The notes under the pieces: generated by a model
The model's database searches: none
What the model was told of the DNA's origin: nothing
Seen by the model: the letters and a program-made list of their open reading frames with translations, nothing else
Position numbers and translations under genes: made by a program
From: Gammaproteobacteria bacterium
GTDB lineage: Bacteria > Pseudomonadota > Gammaproteobacteria > Xanthomonadales > SZUA-36
Reading direction: 5' to 3'
Assembly (NCBI GenBank): GCA_024277815.1
Contig: JAJRUM010000003.1
Span: 124,001 to 188,000 of the forward strand
DNA: 64,000 nucleotides
In this document: positions 37,346 to 46,100 of the stretch, piece after piece
Numbering within the stretch: the stretch's first letter is position 1
How the letters are laid out: each line of letters starts with the position of its first letter

Positions 37346-37830
37346 CAATAGCAAGCAACAAGGTAGATACCAAGGCTTTGTTCGAGTTGCTCGGCAGTGT
37401 CTGTGATCCGGAAATTCCCGTATTGACGCTTCAGGACCTCGGTGTACTGAGAGATATTTCAGTGGCGGGTGATGAGATTATCGTTACCGTTACACCAACC
37501 TACGCGGGTTGCCCTGCCCTCGAAGTCATGAGCGCCGACATCAGAACAGCATTGACTGAGGCAGGGTTTCAGCAGGTGACTGTCAAACAGCAGTTGAGTC
37601 CCGCCTGGACCACTGACTGGATGAGTGCCAGCGGCAGGGAAAAGCTGCGTGCTTATGGCATTGCACCCCCGGCAACAACAACTTGCGGGCCGCAGTCAGA
37701 CCGCATTGAATGCCCGCAATGTGGTTGTGATGAGATAAAAGTGATCAGTGAGTTTGGCTCGACAGCCTGCAAAGCACTGTACCGCTGCCAGGATTGTCTT
37801 GAACCATTTGACTATTTCAAATGCATTTAA
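37339..37830 (+). CDS. paaD: PaaD, epoxidase iron-sulfur maturation protein
   Basis: 163 residues. A DUF59/MIP18-type N-terminal domain (SVCDPEIPVLTLQDLGVLRDI, TPTYAGCPALEVM) is followed by a zinc-ribbon-like C-terminus with ECPQCGCDE and RCQDCLEPFDYFKC. It is thought to help assemble metal centres of the epoxidase. It overlaps the paaC stop by 7 bp. Confidence 0.95.
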   Translation: MVAIASNKVDTKALFELLGSVCDPEIPVLTLQDLGVLRDISVAGDEIIVTVTPTYAGCPALEVMSADIRTALTEAGFQQVTVKQQLSPAWTTDWMSASGREKLRAYGIAPPATTTCGPQSDRIECPQCGCDEIKVISEFGSTACKALYRCQDCLEPFDYFKCI

Positions 37831-37842
37831 AAGGTTAAAAAA

Positions 37843-38931
37843 TTGAGCAAAGAATTCTATCCGTTACGCATCGAAAACCTGCACAAAGACACTGAAAATG
37901 CCGTTGTGGTCACTTTTTCTGTGCCGGAAGAGCTCAAAGAGACGTTCACCTTTATCCAGGGCCAATACCTGACCTTGAGCCAGCAGATTGGGGGAGAGGA
38001 AATTCGTCGCTCCTACTCTATCTGTGCGGGTGTGGATGATGAGCAGCTGCGAGTTGCAATCAAGCAGGTCGAAGGCGGCATCTTTTCTACCTGGGCCAAT
38101 CAGGAACTGAAGGCTGGCGACACTTTGAACGTCATGCCGGCACGCGGGGAGTTCTGTACTAAAATCGATCCCGGACAGAATAAAAAGTATCTGTGCATCT
38201 GTGCCGGCAGTGGCATAACGCCGGTATTGTCGATCATGAAAACAGTGCTGGCACGCGCACCACAAAGCACCGTCACATTGCTGTACGGTAACCAGCGCAC
38301 GTCGACAATGATGTTCCGTCAGGAATTAGCATTCCTGAAAAACGCCTACTTGCAGCGTTTCCACTGGATCAACATATTCAGTCGTGAACCGCAGGAGGTC
38401 GACCTTCTCAGCGGGCACCTGGACAATCGCAAGGGTGGGGCTTTGAATCAAAGGCTGATCAACATCAGCGGCTTTGACGAGTTTTTCCTCTGCGGCCCGG
38501 AAGCCATGATTTCGGAGGTGTCACGTGGACTGCGCGGAGAAGGCGTGGCTGAAGCGAACATTCATTTTGAACTGTTTGCCGCGTCTGCCGAAAATGCCCG
38601 CCAGGCCATCGAGCGGCACCATGCCCGCGCCCAGGAGTATAAGGGTATGGTCAGTGAAGTCAGTATTCTTGCAGGTGGGCGCGAATACAACTTTGATTTG
38701 AGCACCGATGGCGAAAACATCCTCGATGCCGGACTCCGCAACGGTGTGGATCTGCCCTTTTCGTGCAAAGGTGGCGTTTGTGCCACCTGCAAAGCGCGCT
38801 TGATAGAGGGTGAAGTCGATATGGACCTGAATCAGGCGCTACGACCGGAAGAGATAGAAAACGGATATATCCTCACCTGTCAATCACACCCGATTTCAGA
38901 AAAGATTGTTGTCGACTTTGACCAGTTCTGA
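37843..38931 (+). CDS. paaE: PaaE, epoxidase NADPH reductase
   Basis: 362 residues (E. coli 356). It passes electrons from NADPH to PaaA. The N-terminal FAD/NAD(P) reductase half has RRSYSICAG (flavin) and CICAGSGITPVLSIMK (NADPH); the C-terminal ferredoxin domain has the plant-type 2Fe-2S ligands CKGGVCATCK and the final Cys in LTCQSHP. It starts with TTG (37843) after AAGG; no in-frame ATG fits. It lies 12 bp after paaD. Confidence 0.96.
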   Translation: MSKEFYPLRIENLHKDTENAVVVTFSVPEELKETFTFIQGQYLTLSQQIGGEEIRRSYSICAGVDDEQLRVAIKQVEGGIFSTWANQELKAGDTLNVMPARGEFCTKIDPGQNKKYLCICAGSGITPVLSIMKTVLARAPQSTVTLLYGNQRTSTMMFRQELAFLKNAYLQRFHWINIFSREPQEVDLLSGHLDNRKGGALNQRLINISGFDEFFLCGPEAMISEVSRGLRGEGVAEANIHFELFAASAENARQAIERHHARAQEYKGMVSEVSILAGGREYNFDLSTDGENILDAGLRNGVDLPFSCKGGVCATCKARLIEGEVDMDLNQALRPEEIENGYILTCQSHPISEKIVVDFDQF

Positions 38932-38944
38932 CTAAATATCACCG

Positions 38945-39871
38945 ATGAAACAAAAACCTGACAGCCCGCTCGACCGCTTTCTGCGACAGCGCATGCAACA
39001 AGGCAATATCAGCAGCACAGCGCTGGTGTTCACCTTCTTTTGTGATGTGGTGACACAGCATGGCGGAGAAATCTGGCTTGGCAGTGTTATCTATGCACTG
39101 GGGCCACTGGGCATCAATGAACGCCTGACCCGCACCGCCGTTTTTCGACTGGTGCAGGACGGCTGGCTGGAGTCGCGCAAACAGGGGCGCCGCAGTTACT
39201 ACCGGTTGACCAGGACCGGTGAACACTACTATCAGCGCTCAGCCAGGCGAATATACGCCAGCGGAAAACCTGAATGGGATGGTGTCTGGACGCTGCTGTT
39301 CACCGCCCTGGTGCCGGAAGAAAAGCGTGATGCGCTCCATCGGGGCTTATCCTGGCTGGGCTATGGGCGGATGGCCGCGGGCGTCTATGCCCTGCCCAGT
39401 AATGACCGCCCCCCACTTGATGAGTTGTTAGTCGACCTCGGGCTTGAAGATTGCATTGTGCATATGCAGGCACAGGCTGACAGTGCCCGTAGTTTGCAGA
39501 AACTGGTCATGTCGCGGTGGAAACTGGACAGTCTGCGACAACACTACAAAGAATTCAGTGTGCAGTACCGTAAAGTTAAAAAGATACTGCAAAGTAACGC
39601 ACAACCGTCGGGTCACGCAATGTTGTTGCTGCGTGTTCTGCTGCTCCATGAATACCGAAGAATACTGCTCAATGACCCCGAATTGCCGCCTGCCATGTTA
39701 CCTGCCAACTGGGAGGGTTACACAGCACAGTCCCTGATAGCTGAAATATACAGGACAATAGCAACGCAAACAGCAAGCTGGGTCAACCATGAATTACTTG
39801 GCGCCAATGGCAACCTCAAGGGTGGTGCCAACCTGCTGAAAAAACGCTTCCCCAGCACCGCAGCCAGCTAA
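38945..39871 (+). CDS. paaX: PaaX, phenylacetate operon repressor
   Basis: 308 residues (E. coli 316). A GntR-like winged helix repressor released by phenylacetyl-CoA. The N-terminal DNA-binding part has WLGSVIYALGPLGINERLTRTAVFRL and GWLESRKQGRRSYYRLT; the middle PaaX domain has WTLLFTALVPEEKRDALHRGLSWLGYGRM; the C-terminal effector part includes LLLHEYRRILLNDPELP. It is the last gene of the paaABCDE transcript, 13 bp after paaE. Its likely targets are the two GATACA-N25-TGTATC sites. Confidence 0.94.
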   Translation: MKQKPDSPLDRFLRQRMQQGNISSTALVFTFFCDVVTQHGGEIWLGSVIYALGPLGINERLTRTAVFRLVQDGWLESRKQGRRSYYRLTRTGEHYYQRSARRIYASGKPEWDGVWTLLFTALVPEEKRDALHRGLSWLGYGRMAAGVYALPSNDRPPLDELLVDLGLEDCIVHMQAQADSARSLQKLVMSRWKLDSLRQHYKEFSVQYRKVKKILQSNAQPSGHAMLLLRVLLLHEYRRILLNDPELPPAMLPANWEGYTAQSLIAEIYRTIATQTASWVNHELLGANGNLKGGANLLKKRFPSTAAS

Positions 39872-39937
39872 CTTGGTGGCACACCCTCTGACCGGGAGGG
39901 GCCCAGTGCGCAATATCAATTGCCTGTTTAGCTGGGT

Positions 39938-40372
39938 TTACACTGGTCTCCTGGCCGCGATACTTTTGATTCTTGCCTGCTGTTTTTTAAGGTCTATACC
40001 GATGCTCATTGCCTGTTTTAAGATGGTTTGTTCATCGCTACTCCGGGCTTCATTCAGTGCCCACAAAATCGTGCAGCGCATACCAGAACGGCAAAAAGCC
40101 AAAACCGGACCTGCAGCCTGCTGCAAGGCCTGCGCAAAATTGTCCGCATCGCCATCAGTTACCTTGTTGGATAGAACCGGCTGGTTAATAAAAACCAAGT
40201 GGTGCCTGGCGGCTTCGGCTTCCAACTCGCTTGCCAATGGTTGCCCATCAACCTCCCCATCTGGACGGTTGTTAATGACGGTTCGGAAACCCAGCCTGGC
40301 GATGCTTTCCATATGCACAGGATATATTTGCCGTGACACCGATAAAAATGCTGAAACTGATTTAATATCCAC
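39938..40372 (-). CDS. DUF442 / TIGR01244 sulfur-transferase-like phosphatase-fold protein
   Basis: 144 residues. The family (Blh N-terminal domain) has a small tyrosine-phosphatase fold and occurs in hydrogen sulfide detoxification operons. The active-site loop is AFCRSGMRCTILWAL, with Cys and Arg in place, and VINNRPDGEVDGQP matches the N-terminal part of the domain. It is not fused to a metallo-beta-lactamase domain here. Divergent from an MBL-fold gene across an ATTC-N9-GAAT repeat, and near a BigR/SqrR-like repressor, which supports a sulfur role. Confidence 0.82.
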   Translation of the reverse strand: MDIKSVSAFLSVSRQIYPVHMESIARLGFRTVINNRPDGEVDGQPLASELEAEAARHHLVFINQPVLSNKVTDGDADNFAQALQQAAGPVLAFCRSGMRCTILWALNEARSSDEQTILKQAMSIGIDLKKQQARIKSIAARRPV

Positions 40373-40481
40373 GCAGAAACCTCTGAAGTATTGACGGGAC
40401 CACTAATGTTCCCAGAGAAAATATTGTCGCTGATTTCTCCAAAATTATGGGTATTTTTTCTGAAGATGGTTTATATTAAAA

Positions 40482-40498
40482 ATTCGTAACATATGAAT
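40482..40498. promoter_or_regulatory. Possible BigR/SqrR-type operator
   Basis: AATTC and GAATT (40481-40499) form an inverted repeat with a 9-bp spacer, in the AT-rich divergent region of the DUF442 and MBL genes. SqrR of Rhodobacter is described as binding ATTC-N8-GAAT; the spacer here is one base longer. Tentative. Confidence 0.35.
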
Positions 40499-40550
40499 TA
40501 ATTTCACCAATGATCAGGAGCTGTTGAAAATCAGGCAACTAATTTAGCGG

Positions 40551-41486
40551 ATGAGATACTTTACATTAATTGTAATTGCACTTTTATCAGGCATTGCACC
40601 AAAAAGTGAAGCTGGCGGAATTGCGCCGAACTGTGCCACACCCACCGGAGTCACCCTGCAGGTGCTGGGATCAGGTGGCCCGATTGCCGACGATGGCCGC
40701 GCATCAAGCGGTTACCTGCTTTGGGTTGATGGCCGGGCACGGTTCATGATTGATGCCGGTGGCGGTACTTTTTTGCGCTTTGGTGAAACCGGTGCACTGT
40801 TTACAGATCTTTCTCACATCGCTATCAGCCATTTCCATACCGATCACTCGGCAGATTTGGTGGCTTTGCTGAAATCAGGTTACTTCTCAAAACGAAGCAA
40901 CGCCTTACCCATCAGTGGTCCCGCACACGGCGGACCCTACCCTGGCCTGAATGAATACCTGCAACGCTTGCTTGACCCCTCACAGGGTGTCTATGCCTAC
41001 CTCGCCGGCTACCTGGACGGCAGTTCCGGGATGGTTAAACTCGAACCAACCACCGTGAGCACCCGTCACGAGGAAGCAAGCCTTGTCTACGCGGATAGCG
41101 AAAATGACTCACAAGTATTTGCTCTTGGTGTGCCACACGGCCCGGTACCTGCGCTGGCATATCGTTTCGTGATTGGACAAAAAGTAATCGTTTTTTCCGG
41201 TGACCAGAACGGCAGTTCTGCTGCTTTTCCCGGGTTTGCTCATGATGCCGACGTATTGGTTATGCATATGCCGGTACCGGAGACTATCAGTGGTGTTGGC
41301 AGAAAGTTGCACGCACCACCGAGCGTACTGGGCGATATTGCAACGGCCGCCGGGGCCAGAAAACTTGTTCTGAGCCATTTTATGGCACGCAGCCTTGGCA
41401 ACCTGAAGGAAAACCTGGATATCGTTCGGTCAAGGTATACTGGCCCACTGCTCAGTGCGCGTGATCTGCAATGCATAAAAATCTAA
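40551..41486 (+). CDS. Exported metallo-beta-lactamase-fold hydrolase
   Basis: 311 residues. A Sec signal peptide (residues 1-21, ending PKSEAGG) is followed by an MBL domain with HFHTDHSADL (HxHxDH, about residue 95), FSGDQNGS and a final SHF. It looks closer to RNase Z/arylsulfatase-like MBLs than to the persulfide dioxygenase ETHE1, so I do not assign a substrate. It is 41 bp upstream of the ArsR-family repressor and probably cotranscribed with it. Confidence 0.82.
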   Translation: MRYFTLIVIALLSGIAPKSEAGGIAPNCATPTGVTLQVLGSGGPIADDGRASSGYLLWVDGRARFMIDAGGGTFLRFGETGALFTDLSHIAISHFHTDHSADLVALLKSGYFSKRSNALPISGPAHGGPYPGLNEYLQRLLDPSQGVYAYLAGYLDGSSGMVKLEPTTVSTRHEEASLVYADSENDSQVFALGVPHGPVPALAYRFVIGQKVIVFSGDQNGSSAAFPGFAHDADVLVMHMPVPETISGVGRKLHAPPSVLGDIATAAGARKLVLSHFMARSLGNLKENLDIVRSRYTGPLLSARDLQCIKI

Positions 41487-41527
41487 TATTCTTAAACTGG
41501 CTAGGGATTAGAAAGGAAACCGGCTAA

Positions 41528-41857
41528 ATGGAACACAATGGCGAAATAGATCTGAAACAAATGGCTCAATCTGCCAGTCGGGCCAGTAATTTGATGAAAA
41601 CCCTCGGCCACAAAGATCGTTTGATGATCTTGTGCCATCTGGCAGATGGAGAGAAATCTGTTGGCCAGATTGCTGATCTGCTTCAAATTTCTCAGTCCCC
41701 TCTTTCGCAGCATCTTTCACGAATGCGCAAAGAAGGACTGGTTGAAACACGCCGAGAGGCGCAGACAATTTACTATTCTCTGAAAAGTGGTGAGACCTCC
41801 AGAATCGTCGAGGTTTTATATGAATTGTTCTGTGCACCCGAGGGTTGCAGCGTTTAA
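41528..41857 (+). CDS. ArsR-family repressor, BigR/SqrR/YgaV-like
   Basis: 109 residues. A winged helix of the ArsR family: LMKTLGHKDRLMILCHLADGEKSV, then the recognition helix ISQSPLSQHLSRMRKEGLV. Cysteines at about positions 36 and 102 (in MILCHLADGE and ELFCAPEG) match the pair that forms a disulfide or polysulfide bridge in BigR and SqrR, the persulfide-sensing repressors. No arsenic-type CVC motif is present. A ribosome site GAAAGG lies upstream. Neighbouring DUF442 and DUF302 genes support a sulfide/persulfide response. Confidence 0.88.
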   Translation: MEHNGEIDLKQMAQSASRASNLMKTLGHKDRLMILCHLADGEKSVGQIADLLQISQSPLSQHLSRMRKEGLVETRREAQTIYYSLKSGETSRIVEVLYELFCAPEGCSV

Positions 41858-42050
41858 AAAAGACCAGTCACGGACAATGCAGGCGGCACAAACAGCCCAC
41901 CAACCTGAATATGCATGCTTGATTTCTAAGCACAAGTACTTATAGTAGTGATACTTACATTAGACTTTTATAAATTAAGTAAATACTGCGCATGAATTTT
42001 TTGCATGATTCAGGCGGCATACTTAAAAATAAACCAGGAGGAGCGACAAC

Positions 42051-43475
42051 ATGCAGCTCAGAAAGCATAGTCAACTGTTCACAGCCATAGCGACACTTTT
42101 ACTTACCACGCCCCTGTGGGCTACCAATGGTTATTTCACCCACGGCACCGGAACCAAGAACAAAGGTTTGGCGGGCTCTGGGCTGGCTATGCCCGAGGAT
42201 GCAATTTCTGTCGCCAACAACCCGGCCGCAGCACTGGCCAATGCCGGAAAATACGATTTGGGTATGGCTATCTTCAGCCCGAAGCGCAACTACAAGAGCG
42301 GTAGCAGCCTGGCCAATGGTCAGGGCGGCGCCTTCACTATTGGCCCTAACGACCTTAGCAGTGATAATAATTATTTTTATATTCCGCACATGGCTGGCGC
42401 CTGGAAAATTAACGACCAGAGTGCCTGGGCAGCGTCTTTCTACGGCAAAGGTGGCATGAACAGCACCTGGAATGGTGGTACCGCCACCTTCGATCCTGAT
42501 GGCCCGGGACCTGCCCCGGTAACCACGTTCCCTGGAACTTTCGGCGGTGGCATCATTGGCAACAAGGGAGCGGCAGGCGTTGACCTCAGTCAGGCCTTCC
42601 TCGAGCTCACTTACGCCCGCAGCGCCAGCGAGAAATTTACCTGGGGTGCATCACTCATTGGTGTCATGCAAGTATTTGCCGCCAGAGGGCTGGCAGCATT
42701 CGGTGGTTTCACCGAAACCTTTGCCGAAAGCATCGTCACCGGTGGCGGACCCATTCCCGTGCCTAACCTGTCCAACAACGGGCACGATCAATCTTATGGC
42801 TTCGGCGGCAAATTTGGCTTTCAGTTCGACATGAACGAGAAGGTTTCTTTCGCAGCTAGCTACCAAACCAGAATATACATGAGTGAGTTTGACAATTACG
42901 CTGACCTGTTTGCGGAGCAAGGCGACTTTGATATTCCGCCGGATTTGAAAGTCGGAATTACCTTCCGGCCAAATGCCGGCCTTGCTTTAAACTTCGATGT
43001 TGAGCACATTTGGTATGGCGACATTGATTCGATCGCTAACCCGGTACGCAATGTCTACGCCTGCCCGACCGCTGGTCTCGGTGGTACCGACCTGTCAAGC
43101 TGCTTTGGTGGCGACAATGGTGGTGGTTTCGGGTGGGACGATATGACGGTCTATAAAATAGGCGCGCAGTGGACCTCCGGCAACGACTGGACCTGGCGCG
43201 CTGGCGTCAGCCATGCTGACGCACCGATCCCGGAAAATGAAGTCATGTTCAACATTCTGGCACCGGCGACCATCGAAGACCATATAACATTTGGTTTTAC
43301 ACGTGGACTGCCTTCGGGTAATGAATGGAGCATGGCATTCATGTACGCGTTTAACAACAAGATAAAAGGCCCGGCTGGCAATCCATTCCAGTCTGGAAAC
43401 CCGTTTGACCCAACCCAGACCATTGAAATTGATATGGATCAATGGGAAATTGAATTCGCCTTTGGTTGGCGTTAA
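42051..43475 (+). CDS. FadL-family outer membrane transporter
   Basis: 474 residues. A signal peptide (1-24, ending TPLWA) is followed by the FadL-type N-terminal hatch NGYFTHGTGTKNKGLAGSG and NNPAAALANAGKYDLGMAIF. The C-terminus ends IEFAFGWR, a barrel terminal strand. FadL proteins pass hydrophobic compounds (fatty acids, aromatics) across the outer membrane. A strong AGGAGG site precedes ATG 42051. It follows the repressor gene by 193 bp of AT-rich sequence, which probably carries its own promoter, and is closed by a terminator. Confidence 0.9.
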   Translation: MQLRKHSQLFTAIATLLLTTPLWATNGYFTHGTGTKNKGLAGSGLAMPEDAISVANNPAAALANAGKYDLGMAIFSPKRNYKSGSSLANGQGGAFTIGPNDLSSDNNYFYIPHMAGAWKINDQSAWAASFYGKGGMNSTWNGGTATFDPDGPGPAPVTTFPGTFGGGIIGNKGAAGVDLSQAFLELTYARSASEKFTWGASLIGVMQVFAARGLAAFGGFTETFAESIVTGGGPIPVPNLSNNGHDQSYGFGGKFGFQFDMNEKVSFAASYQTRIYMSEFDNYADLFAEQGDFDIPPDLKVGITFRPNAGLALNFDVEHIWYGDIDSIANPVRNVYACPTAGLGGTDLSSCFGGDNGGGFGWDDMTVYKIGAQWTSGNDWTWRAGVSHADAPIPENEVMFNILAPATIEDHITFGFTRGLPSGNEWSMAFMYAFNNKIKGPAGNPFQSGNPFDPTQTIEIDMDQWEIEFAFGWR

Positions 43476-43489
43476 AAGCCTTTAAATAG

Positions 43490-43522
43490 AAAAACCCGGG
43501 CTGACCGGCCCGGGTTTTTTTT
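43490..43522 (+). terminator. Rho-independent terminator after the FadL-type gene
   Basis: A 7-bp GC stem CCCGGGC (43495-43501) / GCCCGGG (43508-43514) with a 6-nt loop is followed by eight T residues and preceded by four or five A residues, so it can also act leftward. Confidence 0.9.
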
Positions 43523-43547
43523 GCCTGCAATTAATGGAATGACAGGC

Positions 43548-43940
43548 TCAAAGTGCCGCCATTACAGTTTCCAGCTTTTGCTTCACCTGCGCAGCCAACG
43601 GATCAACGCGAGGATCGTTGACCAGACCCAGAACTGCCCCCGGATCCATAAAGCTTACGCGCGTCCGGCCATCTTCATCTTCACGAACCAGCACATTGCA
43701 GGGTAACAACAAACCGATTTCCGGTACCGCAGTCACCGCCTGGTGGGCAAGCACAGGGTTGCATGCGCCCAGTATCCGGTACGGGCGCATATCTTCATCC
43801 AGTTTTGCTTTTAGCGTTGCCTGCACGTCAATAACAGTAAGAATCCCAAAGCCTTCTTTGGCTAACTCTTCGGTTACACGCTCAATGGCTTCTTCAAAGC
43901 CGAGCTCAACCATTTTTCCAAATCCAAACTCACTGCTCAT
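43548..43940 (-). CDS. DUF302 domain protein
   Basis: 130 residues from ATG 43940 (MSSEFGFGK). The DUF302 domain is visible: FEEAIERVTEELAKEGFGILTVIDV, then ARRPYRILGACNPVLA-like text (here MRPYRILGACNPVLAHQAV) and LLLPCNVLVRE. DUF302 proteins are common next to sulfur oxidation and BigR-type genes; the biochemical function is unknown. The Cys in GACNP and in LLPCN are typical. It converges on the FadL-type gene. Confidence 0.88.
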   Translation of the reverse strand: MSSEFGFGKMVELGFEEAIERVTEELAKEGFGILTVIDVQATLKAKLDEDMRPYRILGACNPVLAHQAVTAVPEIGLLLPCNVLVREDEDGRTRVSFMDPGAVLGLVNDPRVDPLAAQVKQKLETVMAAL

Positions 43941-44136
43941 TACAATCAATCCTCCAAGTTTCAGGGTATCCCCGGTCGGGGTATTTATATCGCTACCAGA
44001 AACATTGGGGGATTATTTGCTTATTCAATGAATTCAGCACGGCACGGGATGGGCTCTGACATATTCACGAAGAAATAATGGCGCAGGAAAACCCGATTGC
44101 AACCTCTGGCCGGTGCTGCTACAAGCGTGACCGGTG

Positions 44137-44820
44137 TCAGAACATCAAGCCAACTTCCAGGGTAACCGTGTCGAAGTTAAGCGATCCATTCTTCAGGCTG
44201 ATAAATTCCCGGCTGTAAGCAGCACGGGTAAACACGGCGTTATTGATATCCCAGCGAACACCAGCACCAATGTTATAGGTGAATTTTGACGTTGAGAAAG
44301 TATTCCACTCTCCTGTGCAAATGTAACCCCACCATGGATCCCACCAGCAACCCGTCTGTGGTGGCCCACTGGGAACGTTGGAATCCAGCTTAGTCCAACC
44401 CACGCCACCAATAAGAAAGGGAGAAAACGCGCCTTCAAGAAAATAGTAGGTTGCATTCAGCTGATGGGAATACTTTGACATTTTATAGTCAAACGACTGC
44501 GGTAGCTGCTCTGGATCCTCCGGCACAATCACGGCAATATATTTAGGCGAGTTAGACAGTAGCCGATAAGACAAATTCAGGTGGGCAGTCCAGTTCCAGC
44601 CAAAGCTCACACCCCAACCGGCAGAGCTGTCGATATCCAGCGAGGAGCCACCTTCAGATGTATCGCTGGCACCCGTCTGATAAGCCAAAATGACGCTGGT
44701 CTCGAAACGACCATCACGAGAACCAAAATTTGACCGTTCCTTTTTTCTGTTATCGTATTGGGCCAATGCTGTCGAACTCGTCAGCAGCAGTAGCACAATC
44801 AGGGTAATTCGCTTGAACAT
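44137..44820 (-). CDS. Small outer-membrane beta-barrel protein
   Basis: 227 residues. A signal peptide (1-20, LIVLLLLTSSTALA) precedes amphipathic beta strands and the protein ends TVTLEVGLMF with a terminal aromatic, typical of OmpW/OmpA-like 8-stranded barrels. Segments such as FGWNWTAHLNLSYRLLSNS and YFLEGAFSPFLIGGVGWTKLD support this. Two Cys (in QTGCWWDPWWGYICTGE) may form a loop disulfide. Function is not determined. The 230 bp upstream to fdxA hold no recognisable feature. Confidence 0.82.
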   Translation of the reverse strand: MFKRITLIVLLLLTSSTALAQYDNRKKERSNFGSRDGRFETSVILAYQTGASDTSEGGSSLDIDSSAGWGVSFGWNWTAHLNLSYRLLSNSPKYIAVIVPEDPEQLPQSFDYKMSKYSHQLNATYYFLEGAFSPFLIGGVGWTKLDSNVPSGPPQTGCWWDPWWGYICTGEWNTFSTSKFTYNIGAGVRWDINNAVFTRAAYSREFISLKNGSLNFDTVTLEVGLMF

Positions 44821-45051
44821 ATTGAAAATCCTGTAACTTAAAAATGTATACAGCCATTCGGACTGCAGTGCTTCAGAGGTCGAGAAGCGAGTCTGACAAA
44901 TTTATAATCGGGTATTGTAATGCAAGCGGCGAAACAGGTGTGACGAACCGGCTATATTTAGTAAACTTAGCCTTTGAATAGCCGCTATGGCAACACTCAA
45001 TCATTGATCTGGCTATTTTGTTGACCAGGCATACACAGGAAACCCGACGCA

Positions 45052-45375
45052 ATGACTTTTGTCGTTACAGAAAACTGCATCAAGTGTAAATATACGGACT
45101 GTGTCGAAGTCTGCCCGGTCGACTGCTTCCATGAGGGCCCAAACTTCCTGACGATTGACCCCGAAGAGTGTATCGATTGTACATTGTGTGAGCCTGAATG
45201 CCCCGCAGAAGCTATTTTTCCCGAAGATGACCTGCCAGAAGGCCAACAACACTTTACGGCACTGAATGCGGAGCTGGCACTTATTTGGCCGGTCATTACT
45301 GAGGCTGGCAATCCGCCGGATGATGCCGCCGAGTGGGATGGCAAACCCGATAAGTTACGCCTGCTGGAAAGATAA
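45052..45375 (+). CDS. fdxA: 7Fe-8S ferredoxin FdxA
   Basis: 107 residues, the usual FdxA length. The first cluster motif [18 protein letters not shown] and the second [12 protein letters not shown] provide ligands for one 3Fe-4S and one 4Fe-4S cluster. The C-terminal extension ([17 protein letters not shown] and [16 protein letters not shown]) is characteristic. A soluble electron carrier whose partner here is not evident. It has no operon neighbours on its strand. Confidence 0.95.
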   Translation: MTFVVTENCIKCKYTDCVEVCPVDCFHEGPNFLTIDPEECIDCTLCEPECPAEAIFPEDDLPEGQQHFTALNAELALIWPVITEAGNPPDDAAEWDGKPDKLRLLER

Positions 45376-45472
45376 TAGCCTGACAGATGGAGCCACCCGA
45401 AGTGAGTGGACTTGCTCCGGCACCTGGCTGACCCGTATTCCGCATTCTCGTTAACGGTCCTTTCCAGGACGA

Positions 45473-46087
45473 CTAGCCGAGACGCTCCATGAAGATTCCC
45501 AGAATGTGCTCCGACCCCGATGTATCAACTAACTCACCGTTGCCAAACAACAGATAGACACGGGTGCCGTTACCATCGGGCTCAAGCCGGGTCATAAATT
45601 TACCTGAATAGTCCATAGGTCTGTCCCGCCAAAAGGCCATGCTCGAGAAAAACCCTTTATCATCCGAAAAGACCTGTTTGTAATGGAATACATGCGCACC
45701 CCCGGGATCCCTCTTCAGCATCGTCATGCCACTATTTTCAATCGCATATCGAAGTCTTCGGGCGACACTTTCCGGCGCATCCTTGACCATCAGGTAAACA
45801 CCCTCAGCAGACCAGGCCATAAAGGTATTGGTATCATGTTTACCCGCCGTACTGACCACCCTTGGCGGCATGGGCTCTAATTCATCACCCGAAGGCATTC
45901 TCATCAACGACATGGATATGACCACAGGGCGCATGCCCGCCGGTTGGTCAAGACCCGCGGGTATTTGTAACGGGGCACCTTCCACGCTGGCCATGTATTC
46001 GGGCTCGTTATTGCCGAACATCTTGCAGCCTGACAGGACAACACTCAATATTAATAGCAAGGCTGTCAGGCGATAGGAGTTTATCAT
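45473..46087 (-). CDS. bamC: BamC-like outer-membrane lipoprotein
   Basis: 204 residues from ATG 46087. A lipoprotein signal peptide ends at the lipobox VLSGC. The protein is shorter than E. coli BamC (344) and corresponds to one helix-grip domain plus linker, as in many non-enteric gammaproteobacteria. The text VEGAPLQIPAGLDQP resembles the BamC N-terminal lasso. Position 13 bp after dapA is the conserved dapA-bamC arrangement and drives the call. BamC is part of the outer-membrane protein assembly complex. Confidence 0.7.
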   Translation of the reverse strand: MINSYRLTALLLILSVVLSGCKMFGNNEPEYMASVEGAPLQIPAGLDQPAGMRPVVISMSLMRMPSGDELEPMPPRVVSTAGKHDTNTFMAWSAEGVYLMVKDAPESVARRLRYAIENSGMTMLKRDPGGAHVFHYKQVFSDDKGFFSSMAFWRDRPMDYSGKFMTRLEPDGNGTRVYLLFGNGELVDTSGSEHILGIFMERLG

Positions 46088-46100
46088 ATTCACTAAGTTC

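Noticed and set aside
39884-39904. Small GC hairpin after paaX
   Set aside because: The stem is only five base pairs and no T run follows, so I do not call a terminator.
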